From contig CM043943.1 in NCBI GenBank assembly GCA_014529385.2, positions 104,070,355 to 104,134,354 on the forward strand: 64,000 bases of DNA, given 5' to 3'. A model generated the notes under the pieces. The model made no database searches, was not told the origin of the DNA, and was given only the letters and a program-made list of their open reading frames with translations. The DNA is from Adiantum capillus-veneris. Taxonomy: Eukaryota; Streptophyta; Polypodiopsida; Polypodiales; Pteridaceae. Of this stretch, positions 24,111 through 34,079 are shown piece by piece. A program made the translations under genes and the position numbers. The stretch's first letter is position 1. Each line of letters starts with the position of its first letter.

Positions 24111-24368
24111 AATAACTTCAACAAAAAAGCTCTCAACAACAAAACATAAGGAGTTCCATAGTGCTGAAGCTAATGAAGTATTGCAAATCAATGACAAAGA
24201 CAAAAACATCAAAAGAACTCTTCAGGGCAGGTATGAATCACTCAAGGAAGGGGGGAGCGTCATCAACAACAAAGCACTTCCCAAGCTAAAGTCCAACCTT
24301 GAAGACAAAGCTGAAGAGAACCCTATGACAAGACTGCACAAGGTCGTGTCAAGGGACGACACAAATTA

Positions 24369-24415
24369 GGAAGGGGGGAATGTTAAGAGAGAGATTGAAC
24401 GGCGTCCACCTGGCT
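24369..24415 (+). repeat. GYP1 polypurine tract and truncated 3' LTR
   Basis: GGAAGGGGGGAA (24369-24380) is the plus-strand primer. TGTTAAGAGAGAGATTGAAC begins the 3' LTR at 24381, matching the 5' LTR at 11345. Identity is lost after about 24415. Confidence 0.85.
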
Positions 24416-24443
24416 CGACATCATATTGGGCAGACCATTCATA
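24416..24443 (+). other. 28-bp protease-derived filler at the GYP1/CopB junction
   Basis: GACATCATATTGGGCAGACC and the next few bases are identical to the GYP1 protease sequence at about 17958-17984 (encoding DIILGRPF). The fragment sits between the broken GYP1 3' LTR and the broken CopB integrase. Confidence 0.75.
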
Positions 24444-25150
24444 CGACGTAGTAAACTGCCTTGTAATGCCTCATTTTTTACGGAAGCCCTTAAACTGAGT
24501 GGAGACAAATTCTCCCCCATTGTCAGTGTGCAAAACCTTTAACTTCTTGCCTGACTAGTTCTCAAACATAGCTAGGAACTTGTGGAAGACATTAAAGACT
24601 TCCTCATTTCTCTTCATGAGGTAGACCCACAAATTTTAAGTATAGTCATCTATGAAAGTCAAGAAATATAATGCCCCCCTGACACTTATACATCATAGGA
24701 CCGCATAAATATCTTATGAGCCAAATCTACAGGATTTCCTAACTTTTTATTCAATGGCAAAGTGCTAAGCCTAGTCTGTTTTTGTGTATGCAATGCCCAC
24801 TAAACTAAAATCAAAATAAATTAACATAGGGATGTAGCCAAAACACTATAACTGTTTCATTCCCTTTTGACTCACATGAGACGGCTATGCTACAACTCAA
24901 TAGAAGGCAGCTCAACTACATAAATAGATTCTCTTTCACAGAAGAGATTTACAAGGACTATAATTTGAGCCAGACTTTTGGACTTTTAGCATGACCAAGT
25001 TACCTCTTTTTATAATTCAGAAACCATCGTCAAACACTATAGTGTATCCAAGATCATCAAGCTGTCCTACTAAAATCAAGCTCTTAATTAGCTTTGACAC
25101 ATGTCTAACACCTCACAACATGAAATCAGTATCGTTGCACATACACAATT
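24444..25150 (-). pseudogene. CopB pre-integrase and integrase N-terminal half
   Basis: The minus strand near 24.44-24.65 kb reads FHKFLAMFEN, a stop, then GKKLKVLHTDNGGEFVSTQF. This contains the second catalytic Asp of copia integrase in its usual DNGGEF motif. The domain is cut directly afterwards, before the catalytic Glu motif. Upstream (24.65-25.15 kb) is decayed pre-integrase sequence. Confidence 0.75.
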
Positions 25151-26251
25151 TCACATTTCCCCTACCACAAATCTGAAGCTGGTGAGAATCACTTGCTTAT
25201 GCAGAAGCATAACCAGAGAACCACTCCTTGTGAGGAAAAACATGAAAACAGGCACCTGAGTCAATAATCCAATTTTGGGCATAGCATTTGTCAACGCCTC
25301 TGGACTTAAGTCAAAAGTGAATACTAGTACATTTGATGACTGAAACACGTCAAGAAAAACATCAACATGTGGAGATTCAATGACATTGAGCTCCTCTATC
25401 TTCACAGTACTTGTAGGAGGTGCAAAACTTACAACGATAGCTTTACCCTTCTCTCTTTGCAATAAATGACAATACTTTTTCATGCGTCCTTTCTTGTGAC
25501 AATGGAGTGACAATGATAGCATTTAATGTTCTTCATGTCACGTCCATGGCTCTTGCTACATGCGTTCTTGCAATCCTGAGAACAACCGCGACTGCAACTA
25601 TGAACTCTTTGCCTTTGATTGTTTCTCTGGCTACTTCCATTAGCCATATATGCATCACCATGGACACTAGTGTTAAGGTACTCACATCAAATCTCTTTTG
25701 TGAGCAAAGCACTAGTAGCATCACTGAAAAAAAGCTTGTCCTTAGGGATGGAGTTACTAATTGTAGTGTTAAATGTATTTGATGATGCAAGCAAAGAACA
25801 TAACAAGAAAATGGTTGTCATTTTATCATCGAAAGTCAGTCCCTTTGATGTCAACTAAGTAAACACACTGTTAAACTTGTTTATGTGTGAGCTAGCACTG
25901 CAACCTTCTTTTGATATTCAAATCATGAGCTCTTTCTTCAGAAACACTTTGTTTGATGTACTCTTAGCATCCCATGCTGAGCATAATGACTCCCATAATT
26001 CCTTTGCAATAGTTTTGTCCATAATCGTAAAGAAAATGGTCTTACCAAGGTGTAAGCGAATGGTCGCCATAGTACGAGCATTAAGCTCCTTCCATTCATC
26101 ATCAGTGTAAACACCCTCTGTACGCTCTTTTAGTGGCATTTCAAGGTCCTTATTGACCAAGACATCAAGCATACACTGCTTCCATATAATAAAGTTGGTG
26201 CCATCAAACTTCTTGATATCATACTCTTAATTCTCAGAAGTTCTAGCCATG
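25151..26251 (-). pseudogene. CopB gag, knuckle and protease
   Basis: Minus-strand translation from 26251 gives MARTSEN, a stop, then KKFDGTNFIIWKQCMLDVLV and DDEWKELNARTMATIRLHLG with AKELWESLCSAW: a standard copia Gag. The zinc knuckle near 25500 reads CHKKGRMKKYC with the His replaced by Arg. The protease region (25.15-25.3 kb) is frameshifted: the expected DSGA stretch appears as IGLLTQVPVFMFF, an out-of-frame reading. Compared with CopA, this gag has a different C-terminal half and belongs to another family. Confidence 0.75.
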
Positions 26252-27257
26252 ATTGGCAAGAGCAAATGCAAGAGAGTGAGACCAAGAAATTTTGGCAATA
26301 TTTTTGCAATTTTTTTGTAGAGTCTCCTTTGCATAGAGATGAAAATATAAACTAGAAACTTAACAAAATCATTGAAATTCAATGCAAAAGAGTGCTATAG
26401 ACAAACTAGAGGACTTGTGGGAAAAATCCATCAAAGTCTTCTCTGTACAGAGATCAACATCTCAAGCAAAACTCAACAAAAAACAATGCAAGAACCAACA
26501 AAGAGTGCATACAAGGAATCCAATCAAATAAATTGCTTAAAGAAACTGTTAAATGATTGCCAATGTGGCGGTGTCAAAAGCACCTATACCCATCTATACA
26601 TATACTATGGCAAGGCGACGAGTGGGGATCTTCAGCAACCTAATCCACCTCACACTGGGTAATGTGGACCTTAGTGCTTGGCTTCAAGAAACCTTACATA
26701 ACGACTACCACAAAAGGCTAAGTAGACATGAGTAGCCATAGTCTTAGAAAGGGCTCTTTCGGACCGAGTCTAAAAAATGGTTGAGACTACCAAAATAAGA
26801 CAAAATCACTCCACAACAAGGTTCAATGGCAATATTCGTAACACAACGTCCATCCCAAAATGGAAACAATCATTGCAAAACCACATGATGCGCTCAAACA
26901 GGTGCCAATGTGTACGCAAGCAAAAGCACAAAATTAGCTCCTTACGTGGAGTAAAATGCTCTGAACAGAGTACAAGCACTCTATCATGCATAAATCATAT
27001 GCATCCACCCCCTGGAACTGTAATGGCTATCCCTGCCAAAGATGCTCATAGCTTTGCTATGTCAAGAGAACCTGTGACTATCCTTGTGCATGTAAAACTA
27101 TGTCTGAGTATTGGAAATAGGGTTTTAGGGAAACACAAATAGCTTAGAGAAGACAAAGGAATCTCAAGGCACACAATAGAGAGTGTATTACTTAGTGTGA
27201 AATGGAAAGATGAGATAGCCCTAGAGTGATGTGCGTATATACAATGCCCCGATGGTT
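26252..27257 (-). other. Probable LTR/leader between CopC and CopB
   Basis: No gene. Minus-strand text near 27.0-27.25 kb (CTCTCTATTGTGTGCCTTGA and nearby TATATACGCACATCAC) has the look of a copia LTR end. It could be the CopC 3' LTR, the CopB 5' LTR, or both; no second copy is available to settle it. Confidence 0.4.
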
Positions 27258-27774
27258 CTAAGTGTGTTCACACACATCACCACCACATGTATATGGTAGC
27301 AAATCCCCCTTGGGAGTGATGCGGCTCCTTGACATAGTGGTAATGTACTTCAATGTGCTTTGTGCAAGCATGAAAAATTGGGTTCCTCGCAATTGCCTAT
27401 GCACTTTGACTATCAATGTAGATAGTGTTGGCAGTGTCCTATCCAACACCCCAATCAACCATAAGGTGTTTGAGTCATACGCACTCAATTGTAGATGTGA
27501 AGAGTGCCTTGTACTCAACCCCACAATTGGAAGTGGCCACAATAGATTGCTTCTTGCTCAAGCATGATATGCATGAACTCCTAAGCATGAAACAAAAACC
27601 ACTCATGGACACTCGCGTGTCAAAACAACCAGCCCTATCTGAGTCCAAAAAAGAATGTAAATCTAGTAGCAATGATCTCCCCTTGGGATAAAACAAGCCA
27701 AGATGTAAAGTCCCACTCAAGTAGCAAAAAATCCTCTTGACAGCCTGCCAATGCTTAGACCTTGGGCTATGCAT
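27258..27774 (-). pseudogene. CopC RNase H
   Basis: Copia RNase H motifs appear: SKHWQAVKRIFCYLSGT, FLDSDRAGCFDTRVSMSG (first Asp), CLSKKQSIVATSNCGVEYKA (Glu region) and, in another frame, the Asp/His region near 27.26-27.45 kb. One frame change occurs at about 27475. Confidence 0.75.
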
Positions 27775-27801
27775 AAATTTGCTGACCTGTGAGAGTAGAA
27801 A

Positions 27802-29046
27802 CTAAATATCTGGCCTTGTGTTGCATACATAAATAAGGTAGCCAACAACAATTTGGTAAAGAATAACATCGACAGGATTACTAGCATCATGAAGACTCAA
27901 TTTCAAACCTGTTTCCATGGGAGTGGCAATATGTTTGCCATCCTGAAGTCCAAACTTACATATCAATGCCTCTATGTAACTTGTCTGACACAAAGCAATA
28001 CCACCATCACACTGCTTAAACTGTATACCCAAGTAATGATGCAACAACCACAAATCTTTCATGTTGAAAGTAGCATTCAAATCAGCCTTAAATTCAACAA
28101 TATGTCTCTCATTTGAACCACTGATAAGCAAATCATCCACATATAGAACAATAATGAGAAGTACACCACCCTCATGCTTTACATACAATGTGCTTTTTGT
28201 TGGGCTGTTACGAAAGCCTCATTTGAACAAATGAGTATCACCTTTCTCATACCAAGCACGAGGAAATTGTTTCAACCCGTACAAAGCTTTCTTACATTTT
28301 CACACTTTGTACTCTTGTCCTTTCTTGACAAAACCGCAAGGCTGTGTTACATAAATTTCCTCAAATATGTCACCATTCAAGAAAGTGGTAACAATGTTTG
28401 ATTGATGTACATCCCAACCAAAAAGAGCTACCAATGCACATAGAAAATGCACAATAGTCATACGACAACTGGGAGTAAAGTCTCTTCATAATCTATGCCT
28501 TTCTGTTGTGCATAGCCTTTTGCAACAAGTCAAGCCTTATAGCGATCAATCTCACCATCCGGCTTACGTTTCAACTTGTAAACCCACTTTTGTACCAATG
28601 GCCTTTTTGCCAGGAGGCAAATCACATAAAGTCCATGTGTCATTTTCTATAAGTGCATCATATTTTGATTGCATGGCAGCCATCTAATTTTTAGAATTCT
28701 GTTCTTCATTAAAAGTTAGAGGTTCCTCAACATCACATAAGCTAGACACAGCCAAAGCATAACAATTTGATGCATAAGATGCATGACGAGAACTTGAATG
28801 AGAGCAACTAGACAAAGGTGCATCCAATTTACTGTCACACAAAGTATGCACCAATCATTTTGGCATACCTCTAGCCTGCTCATTCTCAACCCTTTCTTCA
28901 TCAAGTACATCATGTACATCTGCATCAAAAATTGGCTGATCTGTAACATTTTTAGAAACTCCCATAGGTTGTACACTTGCCTTATCGGAATTTACATTTG
29001 AACTTCCACCACTAAAAAGAGGCAACAAACTGTCATAAATGTCTTT
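27802..29046 (-). pseudogene. CopC reverse transcriptase
   Basis: The C-terminal half (28188-27802) has an intact active-site box, VLYVDDLLISG (about 28155-28125), followed by FNMKDLWLLHHYLGIQF. The N-terminal half (28.2-28.7 kb) is in broken frames: fragments of the KWVYKLKRKPDG and YAQQKG-type regions are readable near 28.50-28.60 kb. The linker 28716-28976 is out of frame. Confidence 0.75.
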
Positions 29047-30046
29047 TTAGCTTACATTACTGTCTCTAGTACATGACAACAAGGGTTGAACATAATCTTC
29101 CACAAACACAATATCCCATGAAACCATGATATGCTTTGTTTGCGGATGGTACAACCTATAACCTTTGCTTTCATCACTATAATGAACAAAAATGCATTTG
29201 CTAGTCTTATCATCTATTTTACTTCGTTGTAACACCAAAGCATAAGCTAAACAAACAAAAACGCACATGTGCTCAATAGAAGGCTTTCTATCATGACATG
29301 CTTCATAAGGAGTCATAGATTGCAAAGCTTTCGTAGGACACCTGTTCAGTACATAAGTGGCACACATGATAGCCTCAAGCCAAAACGAATGCGGCAAAGC
29401 TTGAATTTTGACCATACATCGTGTCATTGCCATGAGAGACCTGTTTTTCCTCTTAGAAACACCATTTTGATGAGGTGTATATGGAACTGCACATTGGTGT
29501 TTTATCCCACAGCTAGCCAGATATGTACATTGGTGTTTTATCCCATTACTAGCCAGAAATGAATTACATTCATGAGACTTATATTCCCCCACCTTGATTG
29601 GAACTGAGGGTGCCCATAGTACATTTCGAGACATTTTTCAGCCATAACCAGAAATTGTTTGAAGCACATAAACACTTTAGACTTTGCTTTAAGTGGATAC
29701 ACCCATGCATGCCTAGAGTAATCATCAATGATGTCATGAAGTAAAGGTAATTGCCCAAGGATGGAGTTCGCATGGGCCCACAAACATCACTATGCACAAG
29801 CTGCAACCTGCATGTGGCCCTAACTGTTCCATGCTTTGGAAACTTTGAACGTTGCATCTTACCCAAAATAAAGCCTTCATAAACATGTTTGACAGGTGGT
29901 TCAAGAGGCGAGAAAGAAGCAACAATATCAAATTTTTGCAAACGCGACAAATTGGCAAAATTTAGATGCCCAAAACGTGCATGCCAAATTTTTGCATCTA
30001 AAACAGCCTTTGAATCCACACAATTGCATTTGGAAAATTCTACCAA
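29047..30046 (-). pseudogene. CopC integrase
   Basis: The HHCC region reads IWHARFGHLNFANLSRLQ (about 29985-29930), then HSDVCGPM with the first Asp. The second-Asp motif is destroyed (SSNQGGGI for the usual TDNGGEY, about 29595), and NGVSKRKNRSLM carries Lys where the catalytic Glu belongs. A 36-bp in-frame tandem duplication at 29491-29562 repeats the 12-residue ASxGIKHQC segment. The C-terminal part (YVLNRCPTKALQSMTPYEAC, FVHYSDESKGYRLY) is well preserved in the frame 29634-29047. Confidence 0.8.
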
Positions 30047-30172
30047 TACTTGTCATACAAAGTGAGCTTATATAGCTCACGACATAAAATGCCAGATGCA
30101 ACAATTTCATCACCAAAACTGAGATCATGTATTGTACATCTGTCATCCACAAATTTGACTACAAGACCAAAT

Positions 30173-30679
30173 CTAGCAAAAGTGCAAATATAGACAAAAG
30201 ATTCTTCTTGATCCCAGGTCATATAATGCATCAACAAGTGTGAAAGAAGTACCATTTACAACAGTAAGCACAATCTTTTCAACTCCCTTAACTGGATAAG
30301 AGGCATTGTTTGTACAAGTGACTATATTCTTGTGAGGGACATCCTCGAGAGAGGTAAACAAGTCACAAGGAAATGTAATGTGCTTTGTAGCACCACTGTC
30401 AAAGTACCACACATGAACATCTGCAACAACTGACATACATGCATCATGAATAGAAGGATCATAAGTGCACTCTTCACTAAAAGCCCATTCTGCATCAACA
30501 TCATCATCACTATCTCCTTTCACAGAAGACTCGACAATAGCTGCATTTGTAGTGGAACCAACCTCTTTCTTCTTATCCTCTTTTGCCTTTAACTTAGGAC
30601 ACTGCTTGATCAAGTGATCATTAGCTTTACAAATGGCAATGCATCTTCTTTTTCCCTTTTCACCAGAATTTTGAGACAA
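30173..30679 (-). pseudogene. CopC zinc knuckle and protease
   Basis: This 168-codon frame has a degenerate knuckle (CKANDHLIKQCP; first pair altered) and then VWYFDSGATKHIT, an intact retropepsin active site at about 30410-30372. GVEKIVLTVVNGTSFTLVDA follows, the usual copia protease C-terminal part. An acidic spacer (SSVKGDSDDDVDAEWAFSEE) separates the two. Confidence 0.8.
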
Positions 30680-30892
30680 AGTGTTGCCAAAAAAGCCATT
30701 AGGAACAGGTGCCTTTCCACTCGCAGAAGAACCATGAGAAGTGGATGCATTACTGTTACCACTTTTTCTTTGAGCAGTAAAGGCATGTTCAACTGCACTT
30801 TGTTTAGCCCTTTTTTTTTAATAGAAAGCGACTCTTGCAACAACAATGTGCATAATGCATCAAACTTGGCAACTTTAGGATTTCATAAGTCT

Positions 30893-31473
30893 CTAAGTTC
30901 TAGCAAAAGTCTGGTAAGAATCTGGCAAAGCATCAATAACAGTCTGCACAAGGGAACTATCAGAAATGACTTCGCTTATAGAAATAAGTTGCTCATTTAT
31001 ATCATTGAAACTAGTGAGGAAAGTGTCCATTTCATCTTCCTCATGCATAATCTTTGACTCTAGCTCTTTATGGAGCAATGTAATTCTAGCCTCATTGTGA
31101 CTTGCATAAAGACCAGCCAAAATATCCCAAGCCTATTTTGCAAATTTTTTTGAACAAACGTGAGGAGTAATAGTGCACTTCACTAAAAATCCAATCAATG
31201 CATGAGCCTACGTACCTCTTACATCCCAACAAGATTTCTCAACAGTAGGCAAAACAATTCAAACAACAACAATTCTGTCAAAAAACCTACAGCATCCTCA
31301 ACATCGCATGTATCCATAGAACCATGACGTACATCAATGCCCTGCACAATGTTCCAAACGCTCTTTGACACAAGAACATGTTGAATCATGTAAGCCCACA
31401 CAGGGTAATTGTCCCCATCCAATCTGTCCTTAGTTGCAAACATCTTAAACACATCTGAGTTGTTGTCAGCCAT
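30893..31473 (-). pseudogene. CopC gag
   Basis: It starts MADNNSDVFKMFATKDRLDG at 31473 and loses frame near 31219. It resumes at 31120 with LYASHNEARITLLHKELESK, DTFLTSFNDINEQLISISEV and LVQTVIDALPDSYQTF, typical of copia Gag (UBN2 family). At least one frameshift separates the halves. Confidence 0.8.
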
Positions 31474-31859
31474 GGAGAATTCCTAGACTTGATGTGAAAA
31501 CTGCCCAAAAAAGGAGAAACAAATCAGGAACAACACGTGCTATATAGCACAAACTGTAGAAGAATGTAAGGGACTTGTTATGTAGAAAACGACATTGACA
31601 AAGTAGCATGGTGCAGTACTGCTTGTAGTGGAAACAAAGGCCGAAATGAGCCCAAATGAAAAATCTGAGCAGACCTAGATCTACGAGCTATCCCAAAGTA
31701 TTTGTCAACCTGCTAACACCCACTAAAGCTCACAAAAAATTGAGAAAGTGAGCAGACATGAGCTAGATCTGTTGGTGACTAAGCTCGAGAGGACGCATGT
31801 TAGCAACAAGCTAACTTGGATATCATTTTTTGGAGCTCTCATTGTAAAAAAAATTATTA
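31474..31859 (-). other. CopC leader or 5' LTR part
   Basis: No gene. On the minus strand this precedes CopC gag. AATGATATCCAAGTTAGC near 31840-31822 has the position of a PBS but not the tRNA-Met consensus, so it is not called. Confidence 0.3.
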
Positions 31860-32715
31860 TTTTGATAAATTGGGAATATTGTAACTCCTATTATTCAGAC
31901 AAATCTTTGTAATTGATGAGCCGGAGCTACAAGCTTCCAGATTGTATCACCTGTCTTTACCCATCTTTAGTTAGAGCTCCCAGATTATTAGTTTTGACCA
32001 CCAAAAACCTTGGCTAAGGTATAAAAGCCAATTTTTGTAAGTTATTTTCAAGTTTTTGGATAATGAAATACACAGTGTGAGCTAACGGCTCTCACTTCTC
32101 TCCTTCTCGCGCTTCCTACTCCCTCCCTGGTTGTCACATTGCAGTCGTGTCTGTTGCATTGCAACCGTAGGTAAGAGCTCTACGTATTGACGTAAGCATT
32201 TCACAATATTTTCTAGCTTTTGGCATCGCCGACCCGCAGCCTAATTTCATTATAAGTAGGAATTTACACTTCAAAATCAAAAACTAAGTATAGGCGGGGT
32301 ATTGGGGCATCATTGCTAAGCATTTAGATGCATTCTGGGTCGAAAACGACTAGGTCAAAAATCCACTGTTGTGATTTTTTCACTTGACCTAAAGTGGGAT
32401 TTGAGACTATAAGCATGTGCGCTTAGGTCTTATAAACTTTTCCTAGAAGTTTCGTGACGTTTGGATGTCGTTTGATGCTATAACGGATGTGATTTGTTTG
32501 CCGATGAGCGATTGGCTTTTGGTGATTTCAGTCACTTGAGTGTAGCTTGAGTTAGATGCGAGTTCTTTGTTGTTTTCCAAGAGATTGACAACCTCTTGTA
32601 GTCTCTATGCACTACTAGTCAAGTCAGCTTTGTCCCATGGATTGATAATTATATTCGTGGTTCTCGCTATATCTGCAATAAGATAGGAGTGAGGTTAGAC
32701 AACACTCGTCCCACA
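31860..32715 (+). repeat. Decayed gypsy 5' LTR (left boundary approximate)
   Basis: The right end CCACA at 32715 is fixed by the PBS that follows. A promoter box GGTATAAAAGCC is at 32019-32030 on the + strand. The left end is a guess (TGTAAAAAAA near 31853). No matching 3' LTR was seen. Confidence 0.55.
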
Positions 32716-32716
32716 T

Positions 32717-32734
32717 TTAGCACCATTGTCGGAA
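32717..32734 (+). promoter_or_regulatory. Decayed tRNA-Asp-type PBS
   Basis: TTAGCACCATTGTCGGAA differs from the canonical TTGGCGCCGTTGCCGGGG only by G-to-A and C-to-T transitions, as expected from deamination of methylated cytosines. Its place after a CA-ending LTR supports it. Confidence 0.6.
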
Positions 32735-33110
32735 ATGGAAGAGACCTAAACTAGGGAGAAACACGAGCGTCTTGTGAAGTTATCCTTTAACTTCCTCTAC
32801 GATCTCCTAGAGTAGAAACTTTCTTTTTAGAAACCTCATAGCTTAAGATTGTCGTCTTTTCCACAACCCCATTGCATGACAACCTAGGAGTAGGTAAGTA
32901 GAATCCGAGGTGGATTTCAAAACATTGCTCTCTTTGAAGGAATCATTGTGACTTGTTATTTGAAGTTGAAAAATTTCAGATCTACGGCTAGAAATAGCAT
33001 GAAAAGATTGCCAATCACTCAATCCAACTGGAGAGTATGTTTAAAAAGTTGTATGAACTTATGGGTAAGCTCAAGGACACATTGAGGTAAAAATTTCAAG
33101 AGCTTGCAAA
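32735..33110 (+). other. Gypsy leader after the decayed PBS
   Basis: No gene. CCTAGGAGTAGGTAAGTAGAA near 32884-32904 resembles the repeated CTTAGGAGTAGGGTAAGTAG of the GYP1 leader (12.83 and 13.02 kb), supporting a related element. Confidence 0.5.
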
Positions 33111-34012
33111 AACCCAGATTATTTACTTTTTCTTGACATTTTAGGCCAAATTAAGTTTTGACTTGATTCATAGTCTTAAAATAGCTCATGAAAAGACTGT
33201 CCATTGAAAAAGTGCAAAAAAATGTTCATTTTGGACATAAAGTAAATAATCGTGATTATTTACTTTCAGCTCAAAACTGACCAAGGTTGACACCAGTGAC
33301 TCATTGCATGTGTACAAACAACTTTTGTAAAGGCACATAGGATTTGGATCACCAAATTGACCAAAAACTGGGTAAAAACTAAAGTCTGTACTGACTTTCA
33401 AGAACTTGAGTGTAAATTGGAACAATTTTTTATCAAACCCCCATTTTTCAACTTTTTTGACCAAGTTAACATACCAATAGCGTTACCATGTTGTAATAAG
33501 CCCACAAACCAAATTTGCTAAGATTTGGATCATTGGATTGAAAATTGTGACCAAATTTGCAAAGTCAGTCTCCGGACAGAAAACTGATGACCATTTGACC
33601 AAAAATTGTCCAAACTTGATGAAACTTGGCTAGAGACCTTAAGTTGAGGTGCTTAACAGATCTGTGTTAAGATTGGGACAAAAACTTGCAAAAAATTAGC
33701 TAGAGTAAATAATCACGATTATTTATATCTGCTTCAAAAATTGATAATCTTGCACATTTGAGTATACCACAAGGTCAAGCATATCAAGTAGACCACACAA
33801 ATCAATTTTGGTGAAATTTGGATCACAAAAGTGAGACTTAAGCCAAATTCTTGAAAACCAAGTCTGCAGACACGAAACAGTTGATAAACTTGAACAAATT
33901 TTGTCCAAACTTAGTGAACTTGTCCACAGAACTTAACAGGTTGTACACTTGAGAAATCAAGCCAAAAAATGCAAAAAACTGAGAAAAGTAAATAATCGCA
34001 ATTATTTACTAC
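33110..34012 (-). repeat. Phased palindrome array, type 2, copy A
   Basis: Sites are based on TAAATAATCGCGATTATTTA, often extended by AAG/CTT arms. Full sites are centred at about 33252 (TCGTGA core), 33715 (TCACGA) and 33998 (TCGCAA), plus a half-site near 33116. Spacings are about 137, 463 and 283 bp. Spacer wording (AAGTTTCATCAAGTTTGG on the minus strand) fits the orientation of the GYP1 leader better when read on the minus strand, so I assign it to the minus-strand locus; the + strand LTR at 32.7 kb could also own it. Confidence 0.85.
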
Positions 34013-34079
34013 TGCTACACAGAGACACCAATTTTGACTTTTAAACTTGTACAGTGTTAGAACAACATAATACAAGGCC

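Larger units (their letters stand above)
11345..24415 (+). mobile_element. GYP1: non-autonomous OTA-type gypsy element (gag-protease, no RT/INT)
   Basis: The 5' LTR (11345-12511) is followed at once by a tRNA-Asp-type PBS. A long leader, gag, protease and a second protease-like block follow, then a polypurine tract and the first 35 bp of a 3' LTR that starts with the same TGTTAAGAGA-AGATTGAACGG sequence. No RT, RNase H or integrase motif is present between protease (ends about 18.2 kb) and the tail, although the sequence on each side aligns with the segments that bracket RT-INT in GYP3. It is therefore a gag-protease (TR-GAG-like) derivative that would need polymerase in trans. A nested insertion fills 21.2-24.1 kb. 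Its 5' end cuts the Harbinger Myb-like gene. Confidence 0.85.
24444..26251 (-). mobile_element. CopB: truncated Ty1/copia element
   Basis: On the minus strand, gag begins at 26251 and the order gag, zinc knuckle, protease, integrase follows leftward. The element stops abruptly in the integrase core (about 24444), next to the GYP1 3' LTR stub. RT and RNase H are absent. No PBS or 5' LTR is proven to the right of 26251. Confidence 0.75.
27258..31473 (-). mobile_element. CopC: decayed Ty1/copia element
   Basis: All copia domains occur in order on the minus strand from gag at 31473 to RNase H ending near 27260, with many stops and frameshifts. It is a different family from CopA and CopB, judged by its gag start (MFATKDRLDGDNYPVWAYMI) and protease (HVWYFDSGATKHIT). 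The 5' LTR to the right of 31.5 kb is not clearly identified. Confidence 0.8.

Noticed and set aside
27475..31120. Plus-strand open frames over CopC
   Set aside because: They are shadows of the minus-strand copia domains and lack recognisable motifs.
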